DNA from: Cellulomonas sp.
GTDB taxonomy: Bacteria > Actinomycetota > Actinomycetes > Actinomycetales > Cellulomonadaceae
Assembly: GCA_022013895.1 (NCBI GenBank)
Contig: JAKLPK010000150.1
Location: 1 to 34,419 of the forward strand
Length of the DNA: 34,419 nucleotides
Direction: 5' to 3'
Shown piece by piece: positions 16,102 to 25,082 of this stretch. The notes beneath the pieces were generated by a model. It searched no databases. It worked only from the letters and a program-made list of their open reading frames with translations, and was not told where the DNA came from. Positions within the stretch are counted from its first letter, which is position 1; each line of letters opens with the position of its first letter. The position numbers and the translations under genes are program-made.

Positions 16102-19100
16102 GTGCCCGACCCGACCCGACCTGCCCGCCGCAGCGGGCGTCGCGTCCCACGGGCCGATCGCACGCAGCGTCCGCGGCCCGACGCCGCCCGGGCCGAGGGC
16201 GCCCGTCCGGACAGGGCGCGGCCCGACGCCGCCCGGCTCGCCCGGGCCGCCGCCGCCCGCACCGCCGTCGTCCTGCCATCGATCACCTATCCCGAACAGC
16301 TGCCGGTCAGCGCGCGGCGTGCGGAGATCTCGGCCGCGATCGCGGACCACCAGGTGGTCGTCGTCTCCGGTGAGACCGGCTCGGGCAAGACGACCCAGCT
16401 GCCCAAGATCGCCCTGGAGCTGGGGCGTGGCCGGGCCGGGCAGATCGGGCACACCCAGCCGCGACGCATCGCGGCCCGGTCGGTCGCCGAGCGCGTCGCC
16501 TCCGAGCTCGGCACGCCGCTGGGCGAGGCCGTCGGCTACCAGGTGCGGTTCACCGACACGTCCTCGGACTCCACGCTCGTCCGGGTGATGACCGACGGCA
16601 TCCTGCTGGCCCAGATCCAGCGCGATCCGATGCTGCTGGCCTACGACACGATCATCGTCGACGAGGCGCATGAGCGTTCGCTCAACATCGACTTCCTGCT
16701 CGGCTACCTCACGAACCTGCTGCCGCGCCGCCCGGACCTCAAGCTGATCATCACCTCGGCCACCATCGACTCGGCGCGGTTCGCCGAGCACTTCGGGCAC
16801 ACCGGCGCCGACGGGGTGCGCGTCCCGGCGCCCGTCGTCGAGGTGACCGGCCGCACCTACCCGGTCGACGTTCGCTACCGGCCGCTGGACGGTGAACGGG
16901 ACATGGTGACCGGCATCACCGAGGCGGTCGACGAGCTCATCGGTGAGGGACCCGGCGACATCCTCGTGTTCGCCTCGGGCGAGCGGGAGATCCGGGACGC
17001 CGCCGACGCCCTGCGCACCTCGCTCGGCACCCGGGTCACCGATCCCCGGAGCCCCGGCGCGGTCGAGCTGCTGCCGCTGTTCTCCCGGCTGTCGGCCGCC
17101 GAGCAGCACAAGGTGTTCGAACCCCACGCGGCCCGCCGCATCGTGCTGGCCACCAACGTCGCCGAGACCTCGCTCACCGTGCCGGGTGTGCGCTACGTCG
17201 TCGACCCCGGCACCGCCCGCATCTCGCGCTACTCCAAGGCGACCAAGGTGCAGCGGCTGCCCATCGAGCCGATCTCGCAGGCCTCGGCCAACCAGCGCTC
17301 CGGCCGCTGCGGGCGGTTGTCGGACGGCATCGCGATCCGGCTGTACTCCGACGAGGACTACGCCGCCCGCCCCGAGTTCACCGAGCCGGAGATCCTGCGC
17401 ACGTCACTGGCCTCGGTGATCCTGCAGATGGTCGCGGTCGGTGTGGTCGAGGCGCCAGACGACGTCGCCAGGTTCCCGTTCGTCGACCCGCCGGACACCC
17501 GGTCGGTGCGCGACGGCGTCGCCCTGCTCACCGAGCTGGGCGCGCTGGCCGCCGACGAGGCCGGCCGGGTGCGGCTCACCGCGACCGGCAAGGCCCTGGC
17601 CCGGCTGCCCGTCGACCCGCGGCTGGCCCGGATGGTGGTCGAGGCGGGGCGACGCGGGGTGGCCCGTGAGGTCGTCGTCATCGCGGCGGCGCTGTCCATC
17701 CAGGACCCGCGCGAACGGCCCACCGAGCAGCGCGAGCAGGCCGATGCGCTGCACCGGCGGTTCGTCGACCCGGGCTCCGACCTGCTCACGTACCTCAACC
17801 TGTGGACCTGGTTGCGGGCCCAGCGCCGCGAGCTCTCCGGATCGGCGCTGCGCCGTCGGCTGCGGTCGGAGCACCTCAACTACCTGCGGGTGCGCGAGTG
17901 GCAGGACGTGGTCACCCAGCTGCACGAGCTGTGCAAGGAGCTGCACATCGACGCCTCTGGCGCTCCGCGGCCCTCGGGTGAGGTCGACGCGGACGATGCC
18001 GAGCGGACCGTCTGGGAGTGGGACGGCGACCGGGTGCACCAGTCGGTGCTGTCCGGGCTGCTCTCCCAGATCGGGATGCAGGAGGCGACCGAGGTGCGCG
18101 CCGGCCACGACAAGGCGCACGGCAAGGCCCCCGACCCACGGGCCTCCCGTCGCCCGCGCAACGAGTACCTGGGCGCCCGGGGAGCCCGGTTCGCGCTGTG
18201 GCCGGGGTCCGGGCTCTCCCGTCGTCCACCTGCCTGGGTGATGGCCGCCGAGCTGGTCGAGACCAGCCGGTTGTGGGGCCGGGACGCCGCACGCATCCGC
18301 CCCGAGTGGGCCGAGGAGCTCGGCGCTCACCTGGTGAAGAAGGTGTACTCCGAACCTGCCTGGTCCACCCGGCAGGGTGCGGCGACGGTCACGGAGAAGG
18401 TGTTCCTCTACGGCGTCCCGCTGGTCGCCGACCGCCGGGTGCTGCTCGCCAAGGTCGACGCGCCGCAGGCCCGTGAGCTGTTCATCCGGCACGCGCTGGT
18501 CGAGGGCGCCTGGACCACGCATCACGCGTTCTTCGCCGACAACCGCCGCCTGCTCGGTGAGCTGGCCGAGCTGGAGGCCCGGTCCCGCCGCCGCGACCTG
18601 CTGGTCGACGACGACGTGCTGTTCGACTTCTACGACGAGCGGGTGAGCGACGAGGTGGTCTCGGCCACCCACTTCGACCGCTGGTGGAAGGAGGCCCGGC
18701 GTTCCGACCCCGAGCTGCTCACCTTCACCCGTGAGCTGCTCATCGGCCCCGAGGCCGCGCACGTGGACGACTCGGCGTTCCCGACCCGGTGGCCGGCCGG
18801 TGACCTGGAGCTGCCGCTCACCTACGAGTTCGACCCGGGCTCGTCGGGTGACGGGGTGCGGGTCCACGTCCCGCTCACGGCGCTCGCGCGGCTGGCGCCC
18901 GAGGGCTTCGACTGGTTGGTCCCGGGCCTGCGCGCCGAGCTGCTCACGGCGACCATCCGGGCGCTGCCCAAATCGGTCCGGGTCCAGCTGGTGCCGGCGC
19001 CCGATGTGGCCCGCGCCGTCGACGCCTGGATGGATGCGAACCTGGCGACCTGGGCCGACACCGTGCGGGCCGGCGATGCCGCCCCGGGCTTCCACGAGGC

Positions 19101-20316
19101 GTTCGCCCAGGCCGTCCGTGCGCTGCGCGACGTCGAGGTGCCGCCCGACGCGTTCGACGACGAGCGCCTGCCCGCGCATCTGCGCATGACGTTCCTGGTC
19201 GAGGACACCGCGGGCCGGGTCGTCGAGCAGGGCAAGGACCTCGCGGTGCTCCAGCGCCGGCTCGCCGGCAAGGCCCAGCAGGCCGTGTCGTCGGCGGTGC
19301 GCACAGCCGTGCAGGCCGCCATGGCGCAGGCGCAGGACCGGGCCGGGCGGGCCCCGACGCCCCGACGCCCCGCGGGCGGGCCGTCAGCCGCTGTTCCGTC
19401 GGGCGCCGCCCGGCAGCCCGCCGGCCCGCCGCCCATCCCCGCCTTCGAGCAGACGGGCCTCACCACCTTCCCGAAGCTCCCGGGCGACGGCCGGCTGCCC
19501 GAGACCGTCGAGGCCCCGGGGCCTGCAGGCCCGGTGCGGGCGTTCCCGACCCTCGTCGAGGAGCGCGGCACCGTCGCCGTCCGCGCCCTGGCCGACGAGT
19601 CCGCCGTCCCGGCCGCCCAACGCGCCGGTCTGCGCCGGTTGCTGCTGCTCGACGTCGGGCTGGCGACGCCCCGGATCACGTCCCGCTGGAACGGCGCCCA
19701 GGCGCTGGCCCTGGCCGCGAGCCCGTACCGCAGCACGGACGCCCTGGTCAGCGATGTGCAGCTGGCAGCCATCGACGTCCTGCTCCCCTCCGACCCGCGC
19801 ACCGTGCGCGACCCGGATGCCTACGCGGCGCTCCGCGCCCAGGTGCGCAGCCGCCTGGAGGACGAGACGTACCGCCTGGTCGGCACCCTCGTCGAGGTGC
19901 TCACCGCGTGGCGCGAGCTCGACGCGGCCCTGCGCGGTGCCACGAGCCTCGCCCTGCTGGGCGCGGCGCGCGATGTGCGTGCGCAGCAGCAGGCGCTCGT
20001 GCACGACGGGTTCGTCCTCACGACCGGGCCGCACCGGCTGGCCCAGCTCCCGCGCTACCTGCGCGCGGCACGGCACCGGTTGACGAAGGCGGCCGAGAAC
20101 CCGCAACGCGACGAGGCGCTGGCCGCCGTGGTCCACGAGCTGACCGAGGCCGTCGCGGCGGCGGCGCGGCCCGGCGACCCGGTCCGCGCCGCAGCGCTCA
20201 CCGAGCTGGGCTGGCAGGTCGAGGAGCTGCGGGTCAGCCTGTTCGCCCAGCAGCTCGGCACACCGGGACCGGTCTCGGCCACCCGCATCCGCAAGGCGCT
20301 GAACGCGCTGGGCTGA
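16102..20316 (+). CDS. hrpA: ATP-dependent RNA helicase HrpA (DEAH/RHA family)
   Basis: About 1404 residues. After an Arg/Pro/Ala-rich leader of about 60 residues come motif I GETGSGKTTQ (near 90), motif II DEAHERS (near 187), motif III SATID, motif VI QRSGRCGR (near 398), the helicase-associated and OB regions, and a large C-terminal part with WTTHHAFFADNRRL and FYDERVSDEVVS typical of the DUF3418 region of bacterial HrpA. HrpA proteins act on mRNA and ribosomes. I prefer GTG 16102, because GACAAT ends seven bases before it; ATG 16093 would sit on that hexamer and neither has a Shine-Dalgarno sequence. A Pro/Ala-rich linker (about 19330-19430) breaks the C-terminal half. The stop lies in a duplicated 14-bp repeat. 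Confidence 0.95.
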   Translation: MPDPTRPARRSGRRVPRADRTQRPRPDAARAEGARPDRARPDAARLARAAAARTAVVLPSITYPEQLPVSARRAEISAAIADHQVVVVSGETGSGKTTQLPKIALELGRGRAGQIGHTQPRRIAARSVAERVASELGTPLGEAVGYQVRFTDTSSDSTLVRVMTDGILLAQIQRDPMLLAYDTIIVDEAHERSLNIDFLLGYLTNLLPRRPDLKLIITSATIDSARFAEHFGHTGADGVRVPAPVVEVTGRTYPVDVRYRPLDGERDMVTGITEAVDELIGEGPGDILVFASGEREIRDAADALRTSLGTRVTDPRSPGAVELLPLFSRLSAAEQHKVFEPHAARRIVLATNVAETSLTVPGVRYVVDPGTARISRYSKATKVQRLPIEPISQASANQRSGRCGRLSDGIAIRLYSDEDYAARPEFTEPEILRTSLASVILQMVAVGVVEAPDDVARFPFVDPPDTRSVRDGVALLTELGALAADEAGRVRLTATGKALARLPVDPRLARMVVEAGRRGVAREVVVIAAALSIQDPRERPTEQREQADALHRRFVDPGSDLLTYLNLWTWLRAQRRELSGSALRRRLRSEHLNYLRVREWQDVVTQLHELCKELHIDASGAPRPSGEVDADDAERTVWEWDGDRVHQSVLSGLLSQIGMQEATEVRAGHDKAHGKAPDPRASRRPRNEYLGARGARFALWPGSGLSRRPPAWVMAAELVETSRLWGRDAARIRPEWAEELGAHLVKKVYSEPAWSTRQGAATVTEKVFLYGVPLVADRRVLLAKVDAPQARELFIRHALVEGAWTTHHAFFADNRRLLGELAELEARSRRRDLLVDDDVLFDFYDERVSDEVVSATHFDRWWKEARRSDPELLTFTRELLIGPEAAHVDDSAFPTRWPAGDLELPLTYEFDPGSSGDGVRVHVPLTALARLAPEGFDWLVPGLRAELLTATIRALPKSVRVQLVPAPDVARAVDAWMDANLATWADTVRAGDAAPGFHEAFAQAVRALRDVEVPPDAFDDERLPAHLRMTFLVEDTAGRVVEQGKDLAVLQRRLAGKAQQAVSSAVRTAVQAAMAQAQDRAGRAPTPRRPAGGPSAAVPSGAARQPAGPPPIPAFEQTGLTTFPKLPGDGRLPETVEAPGPAGPVRAFPTLVEERGTVAVRALADESAVPAAQRAGLRRLLLLDVGLATPRITSRWNGAQALALAASPYRSTDALVSDVQLAAIDVLLPSDPRTVRDPDAYAALRAQVRSRLEDETYRLVGTLVEVLTAWRELDAALRGATSLALLGAARDVRAQQQALVHDGFVLTTGPHRLAQLPRYLRAARHRLTKAAENPQRDEALAAVVHELTEAVAAAARPGDPVRAAALTELGWQVEELRVSLFAQQLGTPGPVSATRIRKALNALG

Positions 20317-20332
20317 ACGCGCTGGGCTGAAC
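20305..20332. repeat. 14-bp direct repeat duplicating the hrpA stop
   Basis: GCGCTGGGCTGAAC occurs twice in tandem, and the first copy contains the hrpA TGA stop. A third, shortened relative (GGCTGCGCTGA) follows. Confidence 0.8.
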
Positions 20333-20339
20333 GGCTGCG

Positions 20340-20367
20340 CTGACCCTGCGCGCGCGCCCGGGGTCAG
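20340..20367. terminator. Possible bidirectional hairpin between convergent genes
   Basis: CTGACCC and GGGTCAG form a 7-bp stem around a 14-base GC-rich loop, between hrpA and the converging gene whose stop overlaps the second arm. There is no U tract. Confidence 0.4.
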
Positions 20368-21179
20368 CTCGGCTCGACCGGGCCGTCCACACCCGCCACG
20401 GCGTCGCCGCAGCTGACCTCCTGGGCCGTGGTCACGACCGCCTCGGTGGCCGCCGCATTCGTGGCGACCGTCGACTTGGCACCGTTGGTGGCGGTGCGCC
20501 CGTCGCTCGACAGGTCGACGTAGGTGCGGGTCACCGTGTAGGTGCCGTCGGTGGCCTGCACGGCGTTCAGCCCGGCGAGCCGCAGCGTCGACCCGTCCTC
20601 GCTGCAGCCGACACCCGTGCCTTCACCCGCGAGCCCCCGGTCGAACGTGTAGGCGGTGCCCTGCGCATCGGCCGGGGCGGTGACCTGGCACCCGTCGAGG
20701 CTGAACAGCAGCGCCTCGCGGCCCACATCCACCAGCGCGATCGGCTGGTCGCCCTGCACCAGCCCGACGACGGCAGAGGCGGGGACCGGGCTGGCCGAGG
20801 TGATCGCGGTGGAGAAGGTCGCACCCGAGGCCGTCGTGATCCCGAACGTCCGGTCGGAGCCGCCCGTGATCCAGGCCTGGTCGGCGAGCCCGTCACCGTC
20901 GACGTCGATCACCTGGTGCACGTTCGCGCCACTGGGCGTGCCGACCCCGGGGGTGGCGGGGCAGCCGGTCGACATCGTCCGGGTGGCCGTCGGTGTCGCA
21001 GCGGACGTCGACGCCGAGGCGGAGCCCGTGGCCGTGGCCGACGGGGAGGCCGAGGCCGACGTGGCCGGGCTGTCGACCGCCCGCCAGACCAGCACCGCGG
21101 TCAGCACCAGCAACACCACCACCACGAGGGCGAGGATGGGCAGGGTTCGGCCGCGAGGGCGGGGGGCGGTGTCGCTCAC
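20364..21179 (-). CDS. Membrane-anchored extracytoplasmic protein with FG-GAP/VCBS-like motif, unknown function
   Basis: A 271-residue protein: a short basic N-terminus, one membrane helix (LPILALVVVVLLVLTAVLVW), a Ser/Ala/Thr-rich linker (SASASPSATATGSASAS) and an outside domain. The outside domain contains VIDVDGDGLADQAWI, a calcium-loop DxDxDG motif as in FG-GAP/VCBS repeats, and four scattered Cys that could form disulphides. No enzyme motif is visible. The start is GTG with AAAGGG five bases upstream. It lies 55 bases after another anchored protein on the same strand, so the two are probably co-transcribed. Confidence 0.78.
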   Translation of the reverse strand: MSDTAPRPRGRTLPILALVVVVLLVLTAVLVWRAVDSPATSASASPSATATGSASASTSAATPTATRTMSTGCPATPGVGTPSGANVHQVIDVDGDGLADQAWITGGSDRTFGITTASGATFSTAITSASPVPASAVVGLVQGDQPIALVDVGREALLFSLDGCQVTAPADAQGTAYTFDRGLAGEGTGVGCSEDGSTLRLAGLNAVQATDGTYTVTRTYVDLSSDGRTATNGAKSTVATNAAATEAVVTTAQEVSCGDAVAGVDGPVEPS

Positions 21180-21234
21180 CGGCCCTTTGTACCGCCCGGG
21201 ACGGGCCCGGGCGACCGGGGCGCGCGCCGGTCGC

Positions 21235-22671
21235 TCACATCACCGTGAACACGAGAGTGCCCCGGTAGCGGCCGGGCGCGACCGAGCTCGGCACCTCGGC
21301 GAGCTCCAGCACGGCACGGATGCGAGCGGTCCCCAGCCCGAGCCCGTCGGGGTAGTGCGCGAGGGTCCCTACCTCGGCAAGCCCGGATCCGCCGGCGACG
21401 AGGTCATGGACCTGGACCTGTGTGGCGGCCAGCGAGTTGCCGGGCACCTGGACCGCATGGACCTCGACGAACCCGAGGTGCTCGGCACCGAGCACGTCCC
21501 CACCCGGTGACGTCAGGCCGTCCGAGCCGACGGAGACGGTGAAGCCGAGGTCCCCGGCCCGCGTATCGGTTACGACGATGTCGTCGAAGTCGGCCGATGC
21601 GGAGAACGTCGAGGTGGCCGGGTCGAGCACGGCCTCGCCGAGGTCGAGCGGGTGCTCCGGCGTGTAGGGCGTGGTCACGGTCACGGCACCGGTCGGCACC
21701 GAGAGGACGACCGTCTGCTCATCGGGCACCGAACCCGCGTGCCGCACGACGACGACAGCGGACGCACAGCTCACGGTCCGGTCGTCGGAGACGAAGAGCG
21801 CGACCAGGACATGCTCACCCGCGCCCAGCGCATTGGTCGACAGCTGCGCACGGTGGGCGCTCACCCGTACCGACCCGAGGGACATGTCACCGTCGAGGAA
21901 CACCACGGACCCCGCGAGCGCCGAGCGCACGGTCGCGGCGAGCGTCACCGTCCCGTGGGTCGGACCGCTCATCGGATCGACCGTGAGCACCACGTCACCG
22001 GCCGCGCACTGGCACGGCTCGCAGCCGCCGGGACAGGGCGTCGCGGTCCCGGTGGGGGTGGGCGTGGGTGCGCTGGTGGGTTCGGCGGTGTGGGTCGCGG
22101 TGGGGCTCGCGGTGGGGGTGGGGGTCGCGGTGGGGGTGGGGGTCGCGGTGGGGGGTCGGGACGCGGCCGGGCTCGCGGTGGGGGTCTGCGTACCGGCTGG
22201 GGACGATGTCGTGCCGGTCGACGCCCCGGCCGTGGCCGCCTGGCTCGCCAACGCCTGGTTGGTGGCGCCGGTGCCCGCCGTGGTGCCGCGCCGATCGACG
22301 AGTCCGGGCCCGTCGTCGGCGAGCACCTGGCTGAACACCTCGGGCTCGGCCGTGATCGTGGCGGGCCAGGCCCCGGGCACGTCGTCCGACTGCGGGGTGA
22401 GTGTGATGAGGGGTGCGCCCACCGGTCGGCCGGACGTCCGGAGCGCGTGGCCGACCGCGAGCCCCAGGATGAGGAGCAGGGCGAGCAGGAGCAGCAGCAG
22501 CGCGATCCGGCGGCGGCGCCGACCCTCCTGGTCGGGGTCTCCCTGGTCGGGCGCTCCGTGGTCCGGCGCTCCCTCGTCCCCCTGGTCCGCGACTCCGGAA
22601 GCCGGCGCCTCGGGGTCAGGAGTCTCGGGGTCAGGAGTCTGGGGGTCGGGCCCGGTCGTCACGTCGGACAA
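21235..22671 (-). CDS. Large membrane-anchored surface protein with Pro/Thr stalk and WxL-like C-terminus
   Basis: A 478-residue protein. The N-terminus is acidic and repetitive (PDPQTPDPETPDPEAP, then GAPDQGDPDQ). An RRRRR stop and a Leu-rich membrane helix (ALLLLLLALLLILGLAVG) follow. Outside is a Thr/Pro stalk of the type PTATPTPTATPTPTASP, a compact Cys cluster CPGGCEPCQC, an Ig-like domain (GTVTLAATVRSALAGSVVFLDG) and a C-terminal domain with VVTDTRAGDLGFTVSVGSDGL ending APGRYRGTLVFTV. That end resembles the WxL-type cell-wall domain without its usual Trp. TTG at 22671 is the likely start, as AGGGGAG lies six bases upstream. A role in cell-wall binding or adhesion is inference. Confidence 0.75.
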   Translation of the reverse strand: MSDVTTGPDPQTPDPETPDPEAPASGVADQGDEGAPDHGAPDQGDPDQEGRRRRRIALLLLLLALLLILGLAVGHALRTSGRPVGAPLITLTPQSDDVPGAWPATITAEPEVFSQVLADDGPGLVDRRGTTAGTGATNQALASQAATAGASTGTTSSPAGTQTPTASPAASRPPTATPTPTATPTPTASPTATHTAEPTSAPTPTPTGTATPCPGGCEPCQCAAGDVVLTVDPMSGPTHGTVTLAATVRSALAGSVVFLDGDMSLGSVRVSAHRAQLSTNALGAGEHVLVALFVSDDRTVSCASAVVVVRHAGSVPDEQTVVLSVPTGAVTVTTPYTPEHPLDLGEAVLDPATSTFSASADFDDIVVTDTRAGDLGFTVSVGSDGLTSPGGDVLGAEHLGFVEVHAVQVPGNSLAATQVQVHDLVAGGSGLAEVGTLAHYPDGLGLGTARIRAVLELAEVPSSVAPGRYRGTLVFTVM

Positions 22672-22949
22672 GGAGTGCTCCCCTCGGTCGTGACCCGGAC
22701 CCGGCCTGCCCGGAGGGTGGCCAGAGCTCCGGGCGCCCGGAGCTCGATGTGCCCTGAGTACGGCAAGCGGGCGACGTCCAGGCCAACGCGTACGGTCCGA
22801 CGGATGGCCGAAGCGGGTGAAACCGCACAGATCGGACGGGCCGCCGGGCCGGGGCCCCGTCCGGTGGCTGTCTGCGGGCCGTGCGTGACGCCGCCTCCCG
22901 GTCCGGCCGGAGGCTGCCGCGTGTCGGTGGTGTGCGGCACCCTGGACCC
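22672..22949. other. Divergent intergenic region upstream of tag
   Basis: 278 bp between the surface-protein gene (minus) and tag (plus). TACGGT at 22791-22796 is a good -10 candidate for tag. Seven bases later an ATG opens a frame that runs into tag out of phase; I regard it as non-coding. Confidence 0.4.
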
Positions 22950-23510
22950 ATGCCGCCCGATGACCTCACCCGCTGCTTCGGCGGTGGCGACCCGTTGTAC
23001 TCCCGCTACCACGACGACGAGTGGGGGCGCCCGGTGCACGGCGAGCAGCTGCTCTTCGAACGGCTCGCTCTCGAGGGGTTCCAGTCGGGCCTGTCCTGGA
23101 TCACCGTGCTGCGCAAGCGCGAGGCCTTCCGCACCGCGTTCGCGGGGTTCGACCCCGTCGTGGTCGCCGGGTTCGACGAGCACGACGTCGAACGTCTGAT
23201 GGCCGATGCGGGCATCGTGCGCAACCGCGCCAAGATCCTGGCGACCGTCAAGAACGCCCACGCGCTGCTCGCCCTGCACGCTGCGGGCGAGAGCCTCGAT
23301 GCCCTCATCTGGTCGTACGCACCGGCGCCACGCCCCCGGCCGCTGGGGTGGGACGAGGTTCCGGCCACGACCCCCGAATCGGTCGCGCTGTCCCGGGACC
23401 TCAAGCGGCGCGGTTTCGCCTTCGTCGGGCCGACGACGGTCTACGCCACGATGCAGGCATGCGGCCTCGTTGACGACCACGTCGCCGGCTGCTGGCTGGC
23501 GCGCACCTGA
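22950..23510 (+). CDS. tag: DNA-3-methyladenine glycosylase I
   Basis: A 186-residue protein. RCFGGGDPLYSRYHDDEWGRP is the N-terminal Tag signature, with the zinc-binding Cys and His. ALEGFQSGLSWITVLRKREAFR contains the conserved Glu and the aromatic base pocket. FVGPTTVYATMQACGLVDDH and HVAGC supply the helical core and the C-terminal zinc ligands. It removes 3-methyladenine from alkylated DNA. ATG 22950 is the start that gives normal length. There is no strong Shine-Dalgarno sequence; a -10-like TACGGT at 22791-22796 could start a 146-base leader. The neighbours on both sides are unrelated, so it is probably monocistronic. Confidence 0.96.
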   Translation: MPPDDLTRCFGGGDPLYSRYHDDEWGRPVHGEQLLFERLALEGFQSGLSWITVLRKREAFRTAFAGFDPVVVAGFDEHDVERLMADAGIVRNRAKILATVKNAHALLALHAAGESLDALIWSYAPAPRPRPLGWDEVPATTPESVALSRDLKRRGFAFVGPTTVYATMQACGLVDDHVAGCWLART

Positions 23511-23649
23511 CCGGGCGGCCCAAGGCCGACCACATCGCGGGCCGCGCGGTGGAGAGTCGACGGCGAGTGGCGCACGTCACGCGTCCGGTCGGGTGAATCC
23601 GGTCGCCACGCCTGGTCCACACCTTGCGCGGCGCGCCTACCGTGACGCC

Positions 23650-23883
23650 ATGGCAGTGGAGCGCACCGGGTCGACCGGAACCCAGGCGATCGACCCGCAG
23701 GGAGCCGACACGCGCGTGATCGACGCCGCGCGCATGGCGCTGAGCACCTGCGAGTGCCCGGCGCCCGAGGTGCTGGGTGCCGTCGAGGTCGGGCTCGTGG
23801 CCGTCCCGGCCCCGCTCGATGACTCCCCGACGCCGTCGAGCGCCCCGTGCGACGGGAGCCCGTTGCGCCACCGCGCATCCTGA
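23650..23883 (+). CDS. Small hypothetical protein (77 aa)
   Basis: Open from ATG 23650 to 23883, with codon use like its neighbours. No family is recognised. The middle has ALSTCECPAPEVLGAVEVGLV and the end is Pro/Ser-rich. Support for coding comes mainly from TACCGT ending six bases before the ATG, the same layout as other genes here without a Shine-Dalgarno sequence. It lies between tag and the methionine riboswitch and shares no obvious function with either. Confidence 0.45.
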   Translation: MAVERTGSTGTQAIDPQGADTRVIDAARMALSTCECPAPEVLGAVEVGLVAVPAPLDDSPTPSSAPCDGSPLRHRAS

Positions 23884-23983
23884 TCACCGCGCGCCCCGGC
23901 AGCATCCCAAGGACCGGCCCCGACGGGCACGCCCGCACGGTCTCAATCCTCGGGCGCCGCTCGCCCACCATCTGATCACCGGC

Positions 23984-23989
23984 TACCAT
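23984..23989 (+). promoter_or_regulatory. -10 box of the metF-metE transcript
   Basis: TACCAT fits TANNNT and would start transcription at about 23996-23997, exactly where the riboswitch P1 stem begins. No convincing -35 box. Confidence 0.45.
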
Positions 23990-23996
23990 CGGCGGA

Positions 23997-24092
23997 ACCA
24001 TCCAGAGCGGCCGAGAGACCTGGCTCGTCGACGCCGCAGCAACCCGCCCTGATCATGAGGGTGTGGGTGCTTCAGCCGGGACCGATGGAGAG
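23997..24092 (+). promoter_or_regulatory. SAM riboswitch (S-box/SAM-I type) controlling metF-metE
   Basis: The conserved core AGAGCGGCCGAGAGACCTGG, then GACGCCGCAGCAACC and GGTGCTTC, is the S-box pattern. P1 is CCATC (23998-24002) with GATGG (24084-24088). P2 is closed by GCGGC and GCCGC with a kink-turn GAGAGA. P3 is CGCCCT with AGGGTG. The metF Shine-Dalgarno sequence GGAGAG (24087-24092) overlaps the 3' strand of P1, so SAM binding should hide it and lower translation. The exact subclass (SAM-I or an actinobacterial variant) is open. Confidence 0.85.
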
Positions 24093-24095
24093 CAG

Positions 24096-25082
24096 ATGAC
24101 CATGACCGTCGCGCGCGACGAGGTCCAGGCACCGCAGCGGCCCACCCCTGCCGACCGGCCCACCGTGTCCTTCGAGCTGTTCCCACCCCGCAGCGAGGAC
24201 GGCGCGAACCGGCTGGTCGCGACGATCGCCGCGCTCGAGTCCGCCCGACCCGACTTCGTGTCGGTGACCTACGGTGCCTCCGGCCGCACCCGCCAGACCA
24301 CCCGCCGGCTGGTCGCCCAGATCCTGCACACCACCAGCCTCACCCCGATCGCCCACCTGACCTGCGTGGACAACTCGCGGGACGAGACCGTGGCCATCAT
24401 CGAGGAGTTCCTCGACGAAGGCGTCCGATCCTTCCTCGCGCTGCGTGGCGACCCGCCTGCCGGCGCCACCGACTGGCAGCCGCACCCCGCGGGGCTGCGC
24501 ACCTCCGCCGAGCTGGTCACGTTGCTGCGCGAGGTCGAGGCGGCCCGCTGCGCGCGCAGCCAGGCCCAGGCCGTCCGCGGCCTGGTCAAGCCGCTGTCGG
24601 TAGCGGTCGCCGCCTTCCCCCGCGGCAACCACGCGACCGGCGGCACCCGGGCGGATGACGTCGCCGCCCTGCTGTCCAAGCAGCAGGCCGGCGCCGACTT
24701 CGCGATCACCCAGGTGTTCTGGGACGCCCCGAGCTACCTGGCGCTGGTCGGTGAGGCCCGCGCCGCCGGGGTCACCATCCCGATCATCCCGGGCATCCTG
24801 CCGGCCACCGACCCCGACCGCCTGGTCCGGGTCGGCCGGCTCACCGGCGTCACCCCGCCCGATGACCTGCTCGCACGGCTCACCGGCTACGACGACCCGA
24901 CCGCACGTCACCGCGCGGGTGTGCGGGTGACCGCGGACCTGGTGAACGCCGTGCTCGACGGCGGCGCACCAGGCATCCACGTCTACACGTTCAACCAGCA
25001 CCGGGCTGCGCTCGACCTGCTGGACCTGACCCACCTGGGCGGCGCGCCGGCGCCGCGCACCGAACCGAAGGACCTCGTATGA
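24096..25082 (+). CDS. metF: Methylenetetrahydrofolate reductase
   Basis: About 328 residues forming the MTHFR TIM barrel: SFELFPPRSEDGANRL (active-site Glu region), FVSVTYGASGRTRQTT, AHLTCVDNSRDETV, FLALRGDPPAG and ADFAITQVFWD. It reduces 5,10-methylene-THF to 5-methyl-THF, the methyl donor for MetE encoded just downstream. ATG 24096 follows GGAGAG by three bases; ATG 24102 is an alternative. Its stop overlaps the metE start (ATGA), so the two are coupled and both lie under the SAM riboswitch. Length is slightly above the E. coli protein because of a Pro-rich N-terminal extension. Confidence 0.95.
   Translation: MTMTVARDEVQAPQRPTPADRPTVSFELFPPRSEDGANRLVATIAALESARPDFVSVTYGASGRTRQTTRRLVAQILHTTSLTPIAHLTCVDNSRDETVAIIEEFLDEGVRSFLALRGDPPAGATDWQPHPAGLRTSAELVTLLREVEAARCARSQAQAVRGLVKPLSVAVAAFPRGNHATGGTRADDVAALLSKQQAGADFAITQVFWDAPSYLALVGEARAAGVTIPIIPGILPATDPDRLVRVGRLTGVTPPDDLLARLTGYDDPTARHRAGVRVTADLVNAVLDGGAPGIHVYTFNQHRAALDLLDLTHLGGAPAPRTEPKDLV

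Noticed and set aside
17404-19179. 591-codon minus-strand open frame inside hrpA
   Set aside because: It is antisense to conserved helicase sequence and lacks any domain or ribosome binding site.
22804-23199. Plus-strand open frame after a TACGGT hexamer upstream of tag
   Set aside because: It overlaps tag out of frame for 250 bases and its translation is low-complexity. The hexamer is better read as the tag promoter.
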